Origin: Pseudomonadota bacterium
Lineage (GTDB): Bacteria; Pseudomonadota; Alphaproteobacteria; Rhodospirillales; Casp-alpha2
Reading direction: 5' to 3'
Length of the DNA stretch: 5,270 nt
Assembly: GCA_027620395.1 (NCBI GenBank)
Contig: JAQBZY010000149.1
Coordinates: 1-5,270, forward strand
The position numbers and the translations under genes were made by a program. Each line of letters begins with the position of its first letter. Position 1 is the first letter of the stretch. The notes under the pieces are model-generated. The model did not search any database. It was given only the letters and a program-made list of their open reading frames with translations, and was not told where the DNA came from. Below are positions 1-5,270 of the stretch, one piece after another.

Positions 1-441
1 GGTGGCCAAAAACGTCATGTAGCGCTCGGCCCGATCCATCTCGCGGGCCAAGGTGATCTGCATCACTCGGTCGATGCGGTCGGCCAAGCCGACCCGCATG
101 CTGGCCGGCGCGCTGCCGGACGCGCGCCGCCATTCACGCATGGCGGCGACAAACACCGCCGACATCGGATCCCTCGGTTGCGTCGACAGCCGGTCGAACA
201 AATCGTCCAACGACATCCCCGACCAGAACGCCTGCTCGAAATCGTTCGAGCGCTTGTTCAAGCGCCGGATCGTCATCAGCTTCTCGAAAATGATCGCCCA
301 GCACCAAATTGACGCCAGCACCAACAACACGATCACCGCCTTGACGATGATGTCGGCACGCAAGAACAAGGACACCATCGAAAAGTGGTCGGCGCCCATC
401 GAGCCCGCGACCATGGCGGCGTCCACAACTTGATTACCCAT
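1..441 (-). CDS. tolQ: TolQ, Tol-Pal inner-membrane proton-channel subunit (3' end cut by window edge)
   Basis: TolQ is the ExbB/MotA-like inner-membrane subunit that, with TolR, harvests the proton-motive force to drive TolA and Pal, which maintain the outer membrane and its constriction at division. The first 147 residues are visible, out of about 230-240 usual for the family. A short N-terminal periplasmic segment (residues 1-30) is followed by one clear transmembrane helix (about 31-52, rich in I/V/L/A). A cytoplasmic domain then ends in LAREMDRAERYMTFLAT (residues 131-147), the conserved run that in TolQ/ExbB leads into the second membrane helix, which is outside the window. The ATG at 441 is supported by a GGAG at 451-448, six bases upstream. 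That GGAG and the ybgC stop codon overlap the initiation region, so translation is probably coupled to ybgC. The frame is open to base 1. Pairing with ybgC favours TolQ over ExbB. Confidence 0.95.
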   Translation of the reverse strand, partial: MGNQVVDAAMVAGSMGADHFSMVSLFLRADIIVKAVIVLLVLASIWCWAIIFEKLMTIRRLNKRSNDFEQAFWSGMSLDDLFDRLSTQPRDPMSAVFVAAMREWRRASGSAPASMRVGLADRIDRVMQITLAREMDRAERYMTFLAT

Positions 442-444
442 TCG

Positions 445-894
445 TCACTCCGTCCTTCGATTGGAATTTATTGTGTGATTGATGTCGAATTTGTGGCGCA
501 GCCCTTCCGGCAGCCGACGCGGTGCCCCGGTCTCGATTCCGATGCAGGCGAGCCGCACCATCATCGACACCAGCAATTCGTCGCCGCGCCGCACATCCTG
601 GCTGAGCGTGATCGTGGCGCCACCGATCTCGGCGACCCGGGTATGGATATCGAGCAAATCGTCGAGCCTGGCCGGCCGATGATACTCGGCGCTGCAATTC
701 TTGACCGCCAAGGCGGCCCCTTGATCGGCCAGCAAGGACGAGCTTTCGATGCCAGCGGTGCGCAGCATTTCCGAACGCGCCCGTTCGGCGAAGCGGAGAT
801 AATTGGCGTAATAAACAATGCCGCCGGCGTCGGTATCTTCAAAATAGACCCGGACTTGATGGATATGCGGCGCTGGCATCGAGGCGTCAGGCAT
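445..894 (-). CDS. ybgC: YbgC, Tol-Pal-associated hot-dog acyl-CoA thioesterase
   Basis: This 149-residue protein is a 4-hydroxybenzoyl-CoA-thioesterase-type hot-dog fold enzyme. Family members hydrolyse acyl-CoA thioesters in the cytoplasm, and ybgC is normally the first gene of the tol-pal cluster, although its link to Tol function is unclear. The signature [20 protein letters not shown] is at residues 16-35, followed by ERAR. D22 aligns with the catalytic Asp18 of E. coli YbgC, while Y29 sits where the E. coli protein has His25. The length is normal for the family. Three starts are possible: TTG at 903, ATG at 894 and ATG at 879. I prefer 894 because GAGG at 907-904 lies nine bases upstream, whereas 879 has no visible Shine-Dalgarno sequence. 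The chosen start overlaps the end of ruvB by eight bases, and only three bases separate its stop from tolQ, so it is translated as part of the ruv-tol run. Confidence 0.93.
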   Translation of the reverse strand: MPDASMPAPHIHQVRVYFEDTDAGGIVYYANYLRFAERARSEMLRTAGIESSSLLADQGAALAVKNCSAEYHRPARLDDLLDIHTRVAEIGGATITLSQDVRRGDELLVSMMVRLACIGIETGAPRRLPEGLRHKFDINHTINSNRRTE

Positions 895-1933
895 CGTCGT
901 CAACCTCGGCGATCAGCGCCAGTTGCTGGAAACCAGCCGGCGGTTTCAGGCCTAAATGCCGGAAGCATTCAGGCGTCAGGGCCCGGCCTCTGGGGGTGCG
1001 CATCAACAGTCCCTGCTGGATCAGATACGGCTCGATCACTTCCTCGATGGTGTCGCGTTGTTCCGACAACGCGGCGGCCATGGTTTCGACCCCGACCGGA
1101 CCACCGCCGTAGTTGTCGGCGATGCATCCCAGATAGCGCCGGTCCATGGCATCCAAGCCACGGCCATCGACATCCAGGCGGTTGAGCGCGGCATCGGCGG
1201 CCTTGGCGTCGACCGGATCGGTGCCGTCGACGGCGGCGAAATCGCGGCCCCGGCGCAAAAGCCTGCCGGCGACGCGGGGCGTGCCGCGCGCCCGCTTGGC
1301 GATTTCGCTGGCCCCGTCCTCGGTCAGATTGAACCCCAGCAAGCCGGCGCCACGGCTGACGATCTTTTTCAAATCATCGACGCCGTAAAATTCCATCCGG
1401 AGCGGAATACCGAACCGTTCGCGGAGCGGCGTCGTGATCAAACCCGAGCGCGTCGTCGCGCCGACCAGCGTGAAGCGCGGCAGATCGATCCGGACCGAAC
1501 GCGCCGCCGGGCCTTCGCCGATGATCAGATCGAGTTGGAAATCCTCCATCGCCGGATAAAGGATCTCCTCGACCGCCGGACTGAGGCGGTGGATTTCGTC
1601 GATGAACAGGACGTCGCGGGGTTCGAGATTGGTGACGATCGCCGCCAAATCGCCGGCCTTGGCGATCACCGGACCCGAGGTGGCCCGGAAGCCGACGCCC
1701 ATTTCCTTGGCCACGATGCTGGCCAACGTCGTCTTGCCGAGACCGGGCGGCCCGTGAAACAGCACGTGGTCGAGGGCCTCGCCCCGGGCCTTCGACGCCT
1801 CGACGAACACCTTCAGATTTCGGCAGACCTGCTGTTGGCCGACGAAATCGGCGAGCCGTTGCGGCCGGAGCGCCACATCGGGCTGATCCGAGACGCCGAC
1901 GTCGAGATCGACAATGCGTTCGCCCTCGGCCAT
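887..1933 (-). CDS. ruvB: RuvB, Holliday-junction branch-migration ATPase
   Basis: RuvB is the AAA+ motor whose hexameric rings pump duplex DNA through the RuvA-bound Holliday junction. At 348 residues it has the standard length. The Walker A motif GPPGLGKT is at 61-68, Walker B LFIDEIH at 109-115, sensor 1 GATTR at 158-162 and the arginine-finger motif LRERFG at 170-175 (R171). Sensor 2 is in [11 protein letters not shown] (R220), and a C-terminal winged-helix DNA-binding domain at about 260-335 carries TPRGR at 313-317. All catalytic elements are intact. One oddity is Gly229, where homologues usually have Val in the RRVRDFA stretch. The ATG at 1933 is preceded by GGAGG (1946-1942) at eight bases, and lies one base after the ruvA stop (TGAGATG), consistent with translational coupling. 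Its last bases overlap ybgC. Confidence 0.98.
   Translation of the reverse strand: MAEGERIVDLDVGVSDQPDVALRPQRLADFVGQQQVCRNLKVFVEASKARGEALDHVLFHGPPGLGKTTLASIVAKEMGVGFRATSGPVIAKAGDLAAIVTNLEPRDVLFIDEIHRLSPAVEEILYPAMEDFQLDLIIGEGPAARSVRIDLPRFTLVGATTRSGLITTPLRERFGIPLRMEFYGVDDLKKIVSRGAGLLGFNLTEDGASEIAKRARGTPRVAGRLLRRGRDFAAVDGTDPVDAKAADAALNRLDVDGRGLDAMDRRYLGCIADNYGGGPVGVETMAAALSEQRDTIEEVIEPYLIQQGLLMRTPRGRALTPECFRHLGLKPPAGFQQLALIAEVDDDA
904..907 (-). promoter_or_regulatory. Ribosome binding site deciding the ybgC start
   Basis: GAGG lies inside the last codons of ruvB, nine bases before the ATG at 894. It is the only purine-rich site well placed for any of the three candidate ybgC starts, so it favours an eight-base ruvB/ybgC overlap. 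Confidence 0.6.
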
Positions 1934-1934
1934 C

Positions 1935-2594
1935 TCAGCGGCCTCCGGCCCGGGTGTCGGCCGGCGCCAATCTGGTCAGGCCGCCCTTGATCAGCCGGGC
2001 GATGTCGGCTGAGGGGCCCAACTCGGACGACGCCTCGCCGATGGCGCCGAAGGCTTCCGATGGCGCGTAGCCTAAATTGACCAGCGCCGAGACGGCGTCG
2101 GCAATCAGATCCGGCGCCACTGCCGTTGCATCGCCCTTGCCGCCCTTCGCGCCCTTGGCGCCCTTGGCCGCGTGCGCCGCTTGGCCAAGCGCGATCATGC
2201 CGGCCTTTTCCTTGAGCTCGCTCAAGATCCGCGTCGCCAGCTTCGGCCCGACGCCGGGTGCCCGAGTCATCGCGCCCTTGTCGCCCGACGCGATGGCGCG
2301 GGTCAGTTCGTCCGACGACAACTGACCGAGGATGGCGAGCGCGACCCTGGCGCCGACGCCTTGCACGGTGGTCAGCAATCGGAACCAATCGCGCTCGATG
2401 CGGTCGAGAAATCCGTACAGATGAATATGATCCTCGCGGACATGGGTTTCGATCAACAGCGCCGCCGCCTCGCCGGGCATGAGCCTTCTCAGCGTCCGCC
2501 CTGACGCGAACACCAGATAGCCGACGCCACCGGCATAGATCACCGCGCCGTCGTCGTCGACGGTCTCGACGACACCCTTGAGCCCAGCAATCAT
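1935..2594 (-). CDS. ruvA: RuvA, Holliday-junction recognition subunit
   Basis: RuvA tetramers bind four-way junctions and load RuvB. The 219-residue protein shows all three domains. An OB-fold at about 1-64 includes the acidic pin (E54, D55 in [11 protein letters not shown]). The middle domain has two helix-hairpin-helix motifs, VQGVG at 77-81 and PGVGPKLA at 113-120. A flexible linker follows, and then a C-terminal RuvB-binding domain at about 161-219 ([21 protein letters not shown]). The linker is unusual: residues 143-154 are four A/G-K-G units encoded by a 9-bp tandem repeat, making it strongly basic. The protein is slightly longer than the roughly 200 residues of E. coli RuvA because of this linker. 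The ATG at 2594 overlaps the ruvC stop as ATGA. No strong Shine-Dalgarno sequence is visible, so initiation probably depends on ribosomes terminating on ruvC. The frame continues open upstream through ruvC, but that part is a shadow. Confidence 0.97.
   Translation of the reverse strand: MIAGLKGVVETVDDDGAVIYAGGVGYLVFASGRTLRRLMPGEAAALLIETHVREDHIHLYGFLDRIERDWFRLLTTVQGVGARVALAILGQLSSDELTRAIASGDKGAMTRAPGVGPKLATRILSELKEKAGMIALGQAAHAAKGAKGAKGGKGDATAVAPDLIADAVSALVNLGYAPSEAFGAIGEASSELGPSADIARLIKGGLTRLAPADTRAGGR
2133..2168 (-). repeat. Four tandem 9-bp units encoding the RuvA linker
   Basis: Four consecutive units of the form GCCCTTNNC on the plus strand (2133-2141, 2142-2150, 2151-2159, 2160-2168) read on the minus strand as three A-K-G units and one G-K-G unit, RuvA residues 143-154. 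They differ from one another only at two bases of the unit. The repeat keeps the frame, so gain or loss of a unit would change linker length without disrupting ruvA. Confidence 0.85.
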
Positions 2595-3097
2595 TCGGCG
2601 GCTCGCGTCAGACGCGCGATCCGCTCGCGAGTGCCGCGGTGATGCGCGTGGCAGATCGCGACGGCGAGCGCATCGGCGGCGTCGGCGCTGGCGATCCGGG
2701 CGCCGGGCAGCAGCGTGCGGATCATCATCTGCACCTGTTGCTTTTGGGCATGGCCGGCACCAACGACGGTCTTCTTGACCAGGTTCGGCAAATATTCGGC
2801 GACTGGAATCCCGGCCAAGGCCGGAACTAGAAGCACGATTCCCCGCGCCTGGCCGAGCTTCAGCGTCGAGACGGCGTTCTTGTTGACGAAAGTCTCCTCG
2901 ACCGCCGCCTCGTCGGGCTCGAACTCCGCGATCACCGCCATGAGCCCGGCATGCAACTGCACCAGCCGCTGCGATAATTCGAGCGTCGGCGTGGTGACGA
3001 CGGCGCCGTCGGCAATATGGCGGAGCCGGTTGCCAACGGCTTCGATGACGCCCCAACCGGTACGTTGCAATCCTGGATCGAAGCCAATGAGCCGCAC
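2591..3097 (-). CDS. ruvC: RuvC, Holliday-junction resolvase
   Basis: RuvC is the dimeric, metal-dependent RNase H-fold endonuclease that cuts symmetrically across Holliday junctions after RuvAB branch migration. From the preferred start it is 168 residues, close to the family norm. The catalytic acidic residues are all present: D7 in [13 protein letters not shown]67 in VEETFVNKN, and D139 and D142 in ADAADALA. The KLGQARG stretch (residues 80-86) is also conserved. Two GTG starts are possible, at 3115 (overlapping the yebC end by eight bases) and at 3097. I choose 3097 because AAGGA at 3108-3104 is six bases upstream and because it puts the first catalytic Asp at position 7, as in E. coli RuvC. 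It follows yebC after ten bases and shares an ATGA overlap with ruvA. Confidence 0.96.
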   Translation of the reverse strand: MRLIGFDPGLQRTGWGVIEAVGNRLRHIADGAVVTTPTLELSQRLVQLHAGLMAVIAEFEPDEAAVEETFVNKNAVSTLKLGQARGIVLLVPALAGIPVAEYLPNLVKKTVVGAGHAQKQQVQMMIRTLLPGARIASADAADALAVAICHAHHRGTRERIARLTRAAE

Positions 3098-3103
3098 CCG
3101 CTT

Positions 3104-3108
3104 TCCTT
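3104..3108 (-). promoter_or_regulatory. Ribosome binding site deciding the ruvC start
   Basis: AAGGA begins at the last base of the yebC stop codon and ends six bases before the GTG at 3097. The alternative GTG at 3115 lies upstream of this site and has no comparable motif of its own, so the shorter RuvC is favoured. Confidence 0.65.
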
Positions 3109-3851
3109 CACGCACTCAGTCGTTGTAGAACGTCGTCGGCGACCTCGAAATTGGCGGCGACGCTTTGCACATCGTCATTGTCCTCGAGCGCCGCGATCAG
3201 TTTCATCAGCGTGCCGGCGGCGTCCTCGTCGACCTCGATCGAGTTCAGCGGCTTCCAATCGAGGCCGGCGCTTTCCGGATCGCCGAACTTTTCGACCAGG
3301 GCGTCCCTGACGCTGTTGAATTCCTCCGGCGCGCAACTGACCACGTGGCCGTCGTCGTCGGAGGCGGCATCGGTGGCACCGGCATCCAACGCGGCCTCGA
3401 ACATCTGATCGGCGCCGGCGGCATCGGCGGAAAAGACAATCTGCCCGATCCGCTCAAACATGAAGCCGACGCTGCCGGTCTCGCCCAAGTTGCCGCCGTG
3501 CTTGGAAAAGATCGAGCGCACTTCGGACGCGGTGCGGTTACGGTTGTCGGTCAAGGCCTCGACGATCATCGCGACGCCGCCCGGCCCGTAGCCCTCGTAG
3601 CGGATTTCCTCGTAGTTCTCGCCGTCGCCGCCGATGCCCTTTTGAATGGCCCGCTTGACGTTGTCGTTTGGCATGTTCTGCGCCTTGGCCGCCGCGATCG
3701 CGGTCCTGAGCCGGGCGTTGAACGCCGGATCGCCGCCGTCGCGGGCCGCGACCGAGATTTCCCGGCCGAGTTTGGAGAAGTTCTTGGCGCGCTTGGCATC
3801 CTGCGCGCCTTTCCTGTGCATGATGTTCTTGAATTGTGAATGGCCGGCCAT
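3108..3851 (-). CDS. yebC: YebC/TACO1-family translation-associated protein
   Basis: This 247-residue cytoplasmic protein has the diagnostic YebC start [20 protein letters not shown]. Other conserved stretches are [14 protein letters not shown] at 59-72, [22 protein letters not shown] at 85-106, [12 protein letters not shown] at 123-134 and [15 protein letters not shown] at 222-236. Length and architecture are standard, with no truncation. The family was long annotated as a transcriptional regulator. Its mitochondrial member TACO1 is a translational activator, and more recent bacterial work links YebC to relief of ribosome stalling at proline-rich sequences. Which role applies here cannot be read from the sequence. 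The ATG at 3851 is preceded by AGGA at 3864-3861, nine bases upstream. It heads the tight yebC-ruvCAB-ybgC-tolQ run and sits just after the only sizeable gap, so it is the natural first gene of that transcript. Confidence 0.97.
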   Translation of the reverse strand: MAGHSQFKNIMHRKGAQDAKRAKNFSKLGREISVAARDGGDPAFNARLRTAIAAAKAQNMPNDNVKRAIQKGIGGDGENYEEIRYEGYGPGGVAMIVEALTDNRNRTASEVRSIFSKHGGNLGETGSVGFMFERIGQIVFSADAAGADQMFEAALDAGATDAASDDDGHVVSCAPEEFNSVRDALVEKFGDPESAGLDWKPLNSIEVDEDAAGTLMKLIAALEDNDDVQSVAANFEVADDVLQRLSA

Positions 3852-3876
3852 GTCCGTGCTTCCTACCGAATCCCCC

Positions 3877-3898
3877 CGGGCCGCGCGGTGCGGGCCCG
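3877..3898 (-). other. Inverted repeat in the proposed yebC 5' leader
   Basis: CGGGCC and GGCCCG (six perfect G/C pairs) flank a ten-base loop. The structure would start at or very near the predicted 5' end of the mRNA and end about a dozen bases before the yebC Shine-Dalgarno sequence. It is followed by a run of Gs rather than Ts, so it is not a terminator. A 5' stabilising hairpin is possible, but six pairs can arise by chance in this base composition. Confidence 0.3.
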
Positions 3899-3904
3899 AA
3901 TCGA

Positions 3905-3933
3905 GTTATACACCAAGTCGCTCACGTTGACTG
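3905..3933 (-). promoter_or_regulatory. Candidate sigma-70-type promoter for yebC-ruvCAB-ybgC-tolQ
   Basis: The minus strand reads TATAAC at 3910-3905 (five of six matches to the -10 consensus). It is preceded, at exactly 17 bases, by CAGTCA at 3933-3928 (three of six matches to -35). Transcription would begin near 3898, giving a leader of about 45-50 bases before the yebC ATG. The -10 box stands out as the most AT-rich hexamer of a GC-rich leader. The -35 match is weak, which is common in alphaproteobacteria. Confidence 0.45.
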
Positions 3934-3954
3934 CGCCAGCGTGACCCGCCGGCG
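3934..3954 (-). other. Inverted repeat just upstream of the candidate promoter
   Basis: On the minus strand CGCCGGCG, a five-base loop GGTCA, and CGCTGGCG can form an eight-pair stem with one G-U pair. It abuts the proposed -35 hexamer. It lacks a downstream T-run, so it is not a standard intrinsic terminator. It might be a protein-binding site, a 3'-end stabiliser for the ymdB transcript, or chance in GC-rich DNA. Confidence 0.4.
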
Positions 3955-4019
3955 TTGGCCCTGCATCCACTTCGCAAGGCATTATGTCAAGATTGCGGCA
4001 CGCCCTTGGCTGGGTGCGG

Positions 4020-4832
4020 CTATTTCGGCATCACCTCGGGAAGATGCCCGCCCAAGCGCAGCGGCTGGATTTTCTTGGCCAGTCCGGTCTTGTCGTCGGT
4101 GACCACCAGGGCTGCGCAGAGCGTCCCCTCGCCCTCGGCCGGCTCCAGGCGGATCCGTTCGCCCTTGGTCAGAAACCGCGCCATCGAGCCTTCCTTCAGC
4201 ATGCCGATCACTGAATCGTAATCGCCGGTCATGCCGATGTCGGTCTGGTACGCCGTCCCCTTCGGCAACACCCAAGTATCCGCCGTCGGCACATGGGTGT
4301 GGGTGCCCAAAGCGGCGCTGACCCGGCCATCGACGAAATGCGCCAGGGCCTGCTTCTCGCTCGACGCCTCGCCATGCACATCAAGCACGATGGCGTCGGC
4401 GTCGCGCATCAGTCGATAGCGGTCGAGCAGGGCTGCTAGCGCCTGGAACGGATCGTCCAACAGCTCCATGAACAGCCGACACATGACGTTGGCGACCAAA
4501 ACCCGGCGCCCGTCCCTTGTCTCGTAGATGCCGAAGCCCTTACCCGGCGTGCCGGGCGGATAGTTGATCGGCCTGAGCACGCGGTTGTCGCGCTGCATGT
4601 GCTGGATGATGTCGCGCTGGTCCCAGGCATGATTGCCGGTCGTGATGCAGTCGGCGCCGGCCTGATAGAAGCTCTCGCAAATGGTGCCGGTGATGCCGAA
4701 ACCATGCGCCGCGTTCTCACCGTTGACGATCACGAAATCGAGTTTCAGCTTCTCACGAAGCCTGGCCAGATTGGCGTTCAACGCCGCTCGGCCGGAACTG
4801 CCGACGATGTCGCCGACGACCAATATCCGCAT
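4020..4832 (-). CDS. ymdB: YmdB-family (TIGR00282) metallophosphoesterase
   Basis: This 270-residue calcineurin-like phosphoesterase belongs to the YmdB family, dimetal enzymes for which the Bacillus subtilis member has cyclic-nucleotide phosphodiesterase activity and affects biofilm gene expression. The probable metal and catalytic residues are all visible: D8 in GDIVGSSGR, E39/N40 in NGENAAHGFG, N67/H68 in GNHAWD, H153 in DVHGEASSEK, and H178/H180 in GTHTHVPTAD. The spacing matches the Bacillus protein apart from a three-residue insertion before H153. The C-terminal DIGMTGDYDSVIGM stretch is also typical. The ATG at 4832 has AGGA at 4843-4840, seven bases upstream, and begins with the family's usual MRILVVGDIVG; the open frame extending to 5066 is antisense-like read-in from the neighbouring gene's region and has no domain character. 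It follows the cyclo-ligase gene by 22 bases and was probably co-transcribed with it. Its in vivo substrate in this organism is unknown. Confidence 0.95.
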   Translation of the reverse strand: MRILVVGDIVGSSGRAALNANLARLREKLKLDFVIVNGENAAHGFGITGTICESFYQAGADCITTGNHAWDQRDIIQHMQRDNRVLRPINYPPGTPGKGFGIYETRDGRRVLVANVMCRLFMELLDDPFQALAALLDRYRLMRDADAIVLDVHGEASSEKQALAHFVDGRVSAALGTHTHVPTADTWVLPKGTAYQTDIGMTGDYDSVIGMLKEGSMARFLTKGERIRLEPAEGEGTLCAALVVTDDKTGLAKKIQPLRLGGHLPEVMPK

Positions 4833-4854
4833 GCCCGCTTCCTGTCCTCGTCGC

Positions 4855-5270
4855 TTAGACTTGGCCGGCGGCGGGCCGGGCCGGGCTGACGCCCGCTTCC
4901 GTCGCCAACCAGTCGAGGCGTTGATCATGCGGCGTGCGGGGCACGCTGTCCACCCGTTGCGCCGCATAGGCGACGCCGATGGCAATCGGATTGCCGCCGC
5001 CCCGCAGCATCTCCAGGGTGCGGTCATAGAAGCCGCCGCCATAGCCCAAGCGGTAGCCGTCGTCATCGTAGGCCAGCAACGGCACGAACAGCACTTCCGG
5101 GATCAGGGCCTTGGCACCGGGGCTCGGCACTTGGGTTCCAAAGCCGCCCGCGACCAGAGGATCACCGGCGCGCCAGACTCGAAACATCAAGGGCGCCGCC
5201 TTGCCGACGACGACCGGAAGCAAGACCTGATGGCCGGCCTCTTGCAGCCAACCGATCAGCGCTCTGGTGT
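4855..5270 (-). CDS. 5-formyltetrahydrofolate cyclo-ligase (5' end cut by window edge)
   Basis: The enzyme converts 5-formyltetrahydrofolate and ATP to 5,10-methenyltetrahydrofolate, returning a storage or inhibitory folate to the one-carbon pool. It is called ygfA/fau in enterobacteria and MTHFS in eukaryotes. The last 137 residues are visible, out of roughly 190 usual for the family, so about 50 N-terminal residues, including the ATP-contacting lysine region, lie beyond 5270. The frame is open to the edge (first full codon at 5268). Key motifs seen are VPLLAYDDDGYRLGYGGGFYDR at visible residues 62-83, the glycine-rich nucleotide and substrate loop, and VPRTPHDQRLDWLATEAG at 108-125, the conserved C-terminal HDxxLD...TE block. 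The stop is TAA at 4857-4855. Any internal TTG near 5223 is not the start, because family sequence continues upstream of it. Confidence 0.95.
   Translation of the reverse strand, partial: TRALIGWLQEAGHQVLLPVVVGKAAPLMFRVWRAGDPLVAGGFGTQVPSPGAKALIPEVLFVPLLAYDDDGYRLGYGGGFYDRTLEMLRGGGNPIAIGVAYAAQRVDSVPRTPHDQRLDWLATEAGVSPARPAAGQV

Larger units (their letters stand above)
3852..4019 (-). other. Intergenic leader between ymdB and yebC
   Basis: These 168 bases are the only substantial non-coding stretch. They contain a candidate promoter (3905-3933), a perfect TTGACA (3990-3985), two GC-rich inverted repeats (3934-3954 and 3877-3898) and the yebC ribosome binding site. There is no hairpin followed by a run of Ts on the minus strand, so no intrinsic terminator for ymdB is apparent. 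No GTTC or GAAC occurs anywhere in the stretch, so an alphaproteobacterial-type SOS box is absent. Confidence 0.7.

Noticed and set aside
385..1185. 266-codon plus-strand frame across tolQ, ybgC and ruvB
   Set aside because: It runs antisense through three real genes and their junctions, and its product has no domain character.
956..1990. 344-codon open frame on the plus strand opposite ruvB
   Set aside because: It is the complement of an unmistakable ruvB. Long antisense frames are expected in GC-rich genes, and its product is low-complexity Arg/Asp/Gly-rich with no recognisable domain.
2595..3056. N-terminal extension of ruvA into the ruvC region
   Set aside because: The extra residues are an off-frame reading of ruvC. 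The family start MIAGLKG and the ATGA junction place the ruvA start at 2594.
3165..3839. 224-codon open frame on the plus strand opposite yebC
   Set aside because: It lies entirely within conserved yebC, and the translated sequence shows no family motif; it is a codon-bias shadow.
3934..4019. Intrinsic terminator after ymdB
   Set aside because: The hairpin at 3934-3954 has no T-run on the minus strand, and the imperfect CACCC/GGGCGTG pairing near 3995-4015 needs a bulge and also lacks Ts.
3852..4019. LexA/SOS operator upstream of yebC-ruvCAB
   Set aside because: Neither GTTC nor GAAC occurs in the gap, and I found no paired GTTC-N7-GTTC in the first part of yebC when reading it by eye.
4833..5066. 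78-codon N-terminal extension of ymdB
   Set aside because: It overlaps the cyclo-ligase C-terminal coding region in another frame. The family start MRILVVGDIVG with its own ribosome binding site is at 4832.
4858..5270. 6S RNA next to the cyclo-ligase gene
   Set aside because: 6S RNA genes often lie near this gene, but upstream of its start, which is outside the window; the visible sequence is all coding.

Overview
The window is a compact, high-GC (by eye about 60-65%) chromosomal segment in which every convincing gene lies on the minus strand. Protein sequences and gene order (5-formyltetrahydrofolate cyclo-ligase, ymdB, yebC, ruvC, ruvA, ruvB, ybgC, tolQ) point to an alphaproteobacterium, most likely of the Rhodospirillales or a neighbouring order. 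This placement rests on synteny and protein flavour only.

Read in the direction of transcription (high to low coordinates), the window opens inside the cyclo-ligase gene, whose N-terminus lies beyond the right edge. Twenty-two bases later comes ymdB (metallophosphoesterase, TIGR00282 type). A 168-base gap follows, the only real intergenic region here. It holds a plausible promoter (TATAAC at 3910-3905) and two GC-rich inverted repeats, but no terminator that I can recognise. Then comes a tightly packed run: yebC, 10 bases, ruvC, 4-base ATGA overlap, ruvA, 1 base, ruvB, 8-base overlap, ybgC, 3 bases, tolQ, which runs off the left edge after 147 codons. No stretch over 300 bases lacks a gene.

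Functionally, RuvC, RuvA and RuvB together form the Holliday-junction branch-migration and resolution machine. YebC is a translation-associated (TACO1-family) protein. YbgC and TolQ are the usual first members of the tol-pal cell-envelope cluster, which presumably continues to the left with tolR, tolA, tolB and pal. The two right-hand genes concern one-carbon metabolism (5-FCL) and a phosphodiesterase of poorly settled physiological role (YmdB). The spacing suggests that yebC to tolQ is co-transcribed, probably from the yebC leader promoter plus read-through from upstream. No GTTC-N7-GTTC type SOS box is visible in that leader.

This is conserved core-genome territory. I see no mobile element, CRISPR array, tRNA or rRNA, and no sign of an undescribed system. 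The points worth a second look are small: the yebC leader, a repeat-encoded Lys/Gly linker in RuvA, a glycine in the conserved sensor-2 helix of RuvB, and a 39-codon ORF of doubtful reality in the leader.
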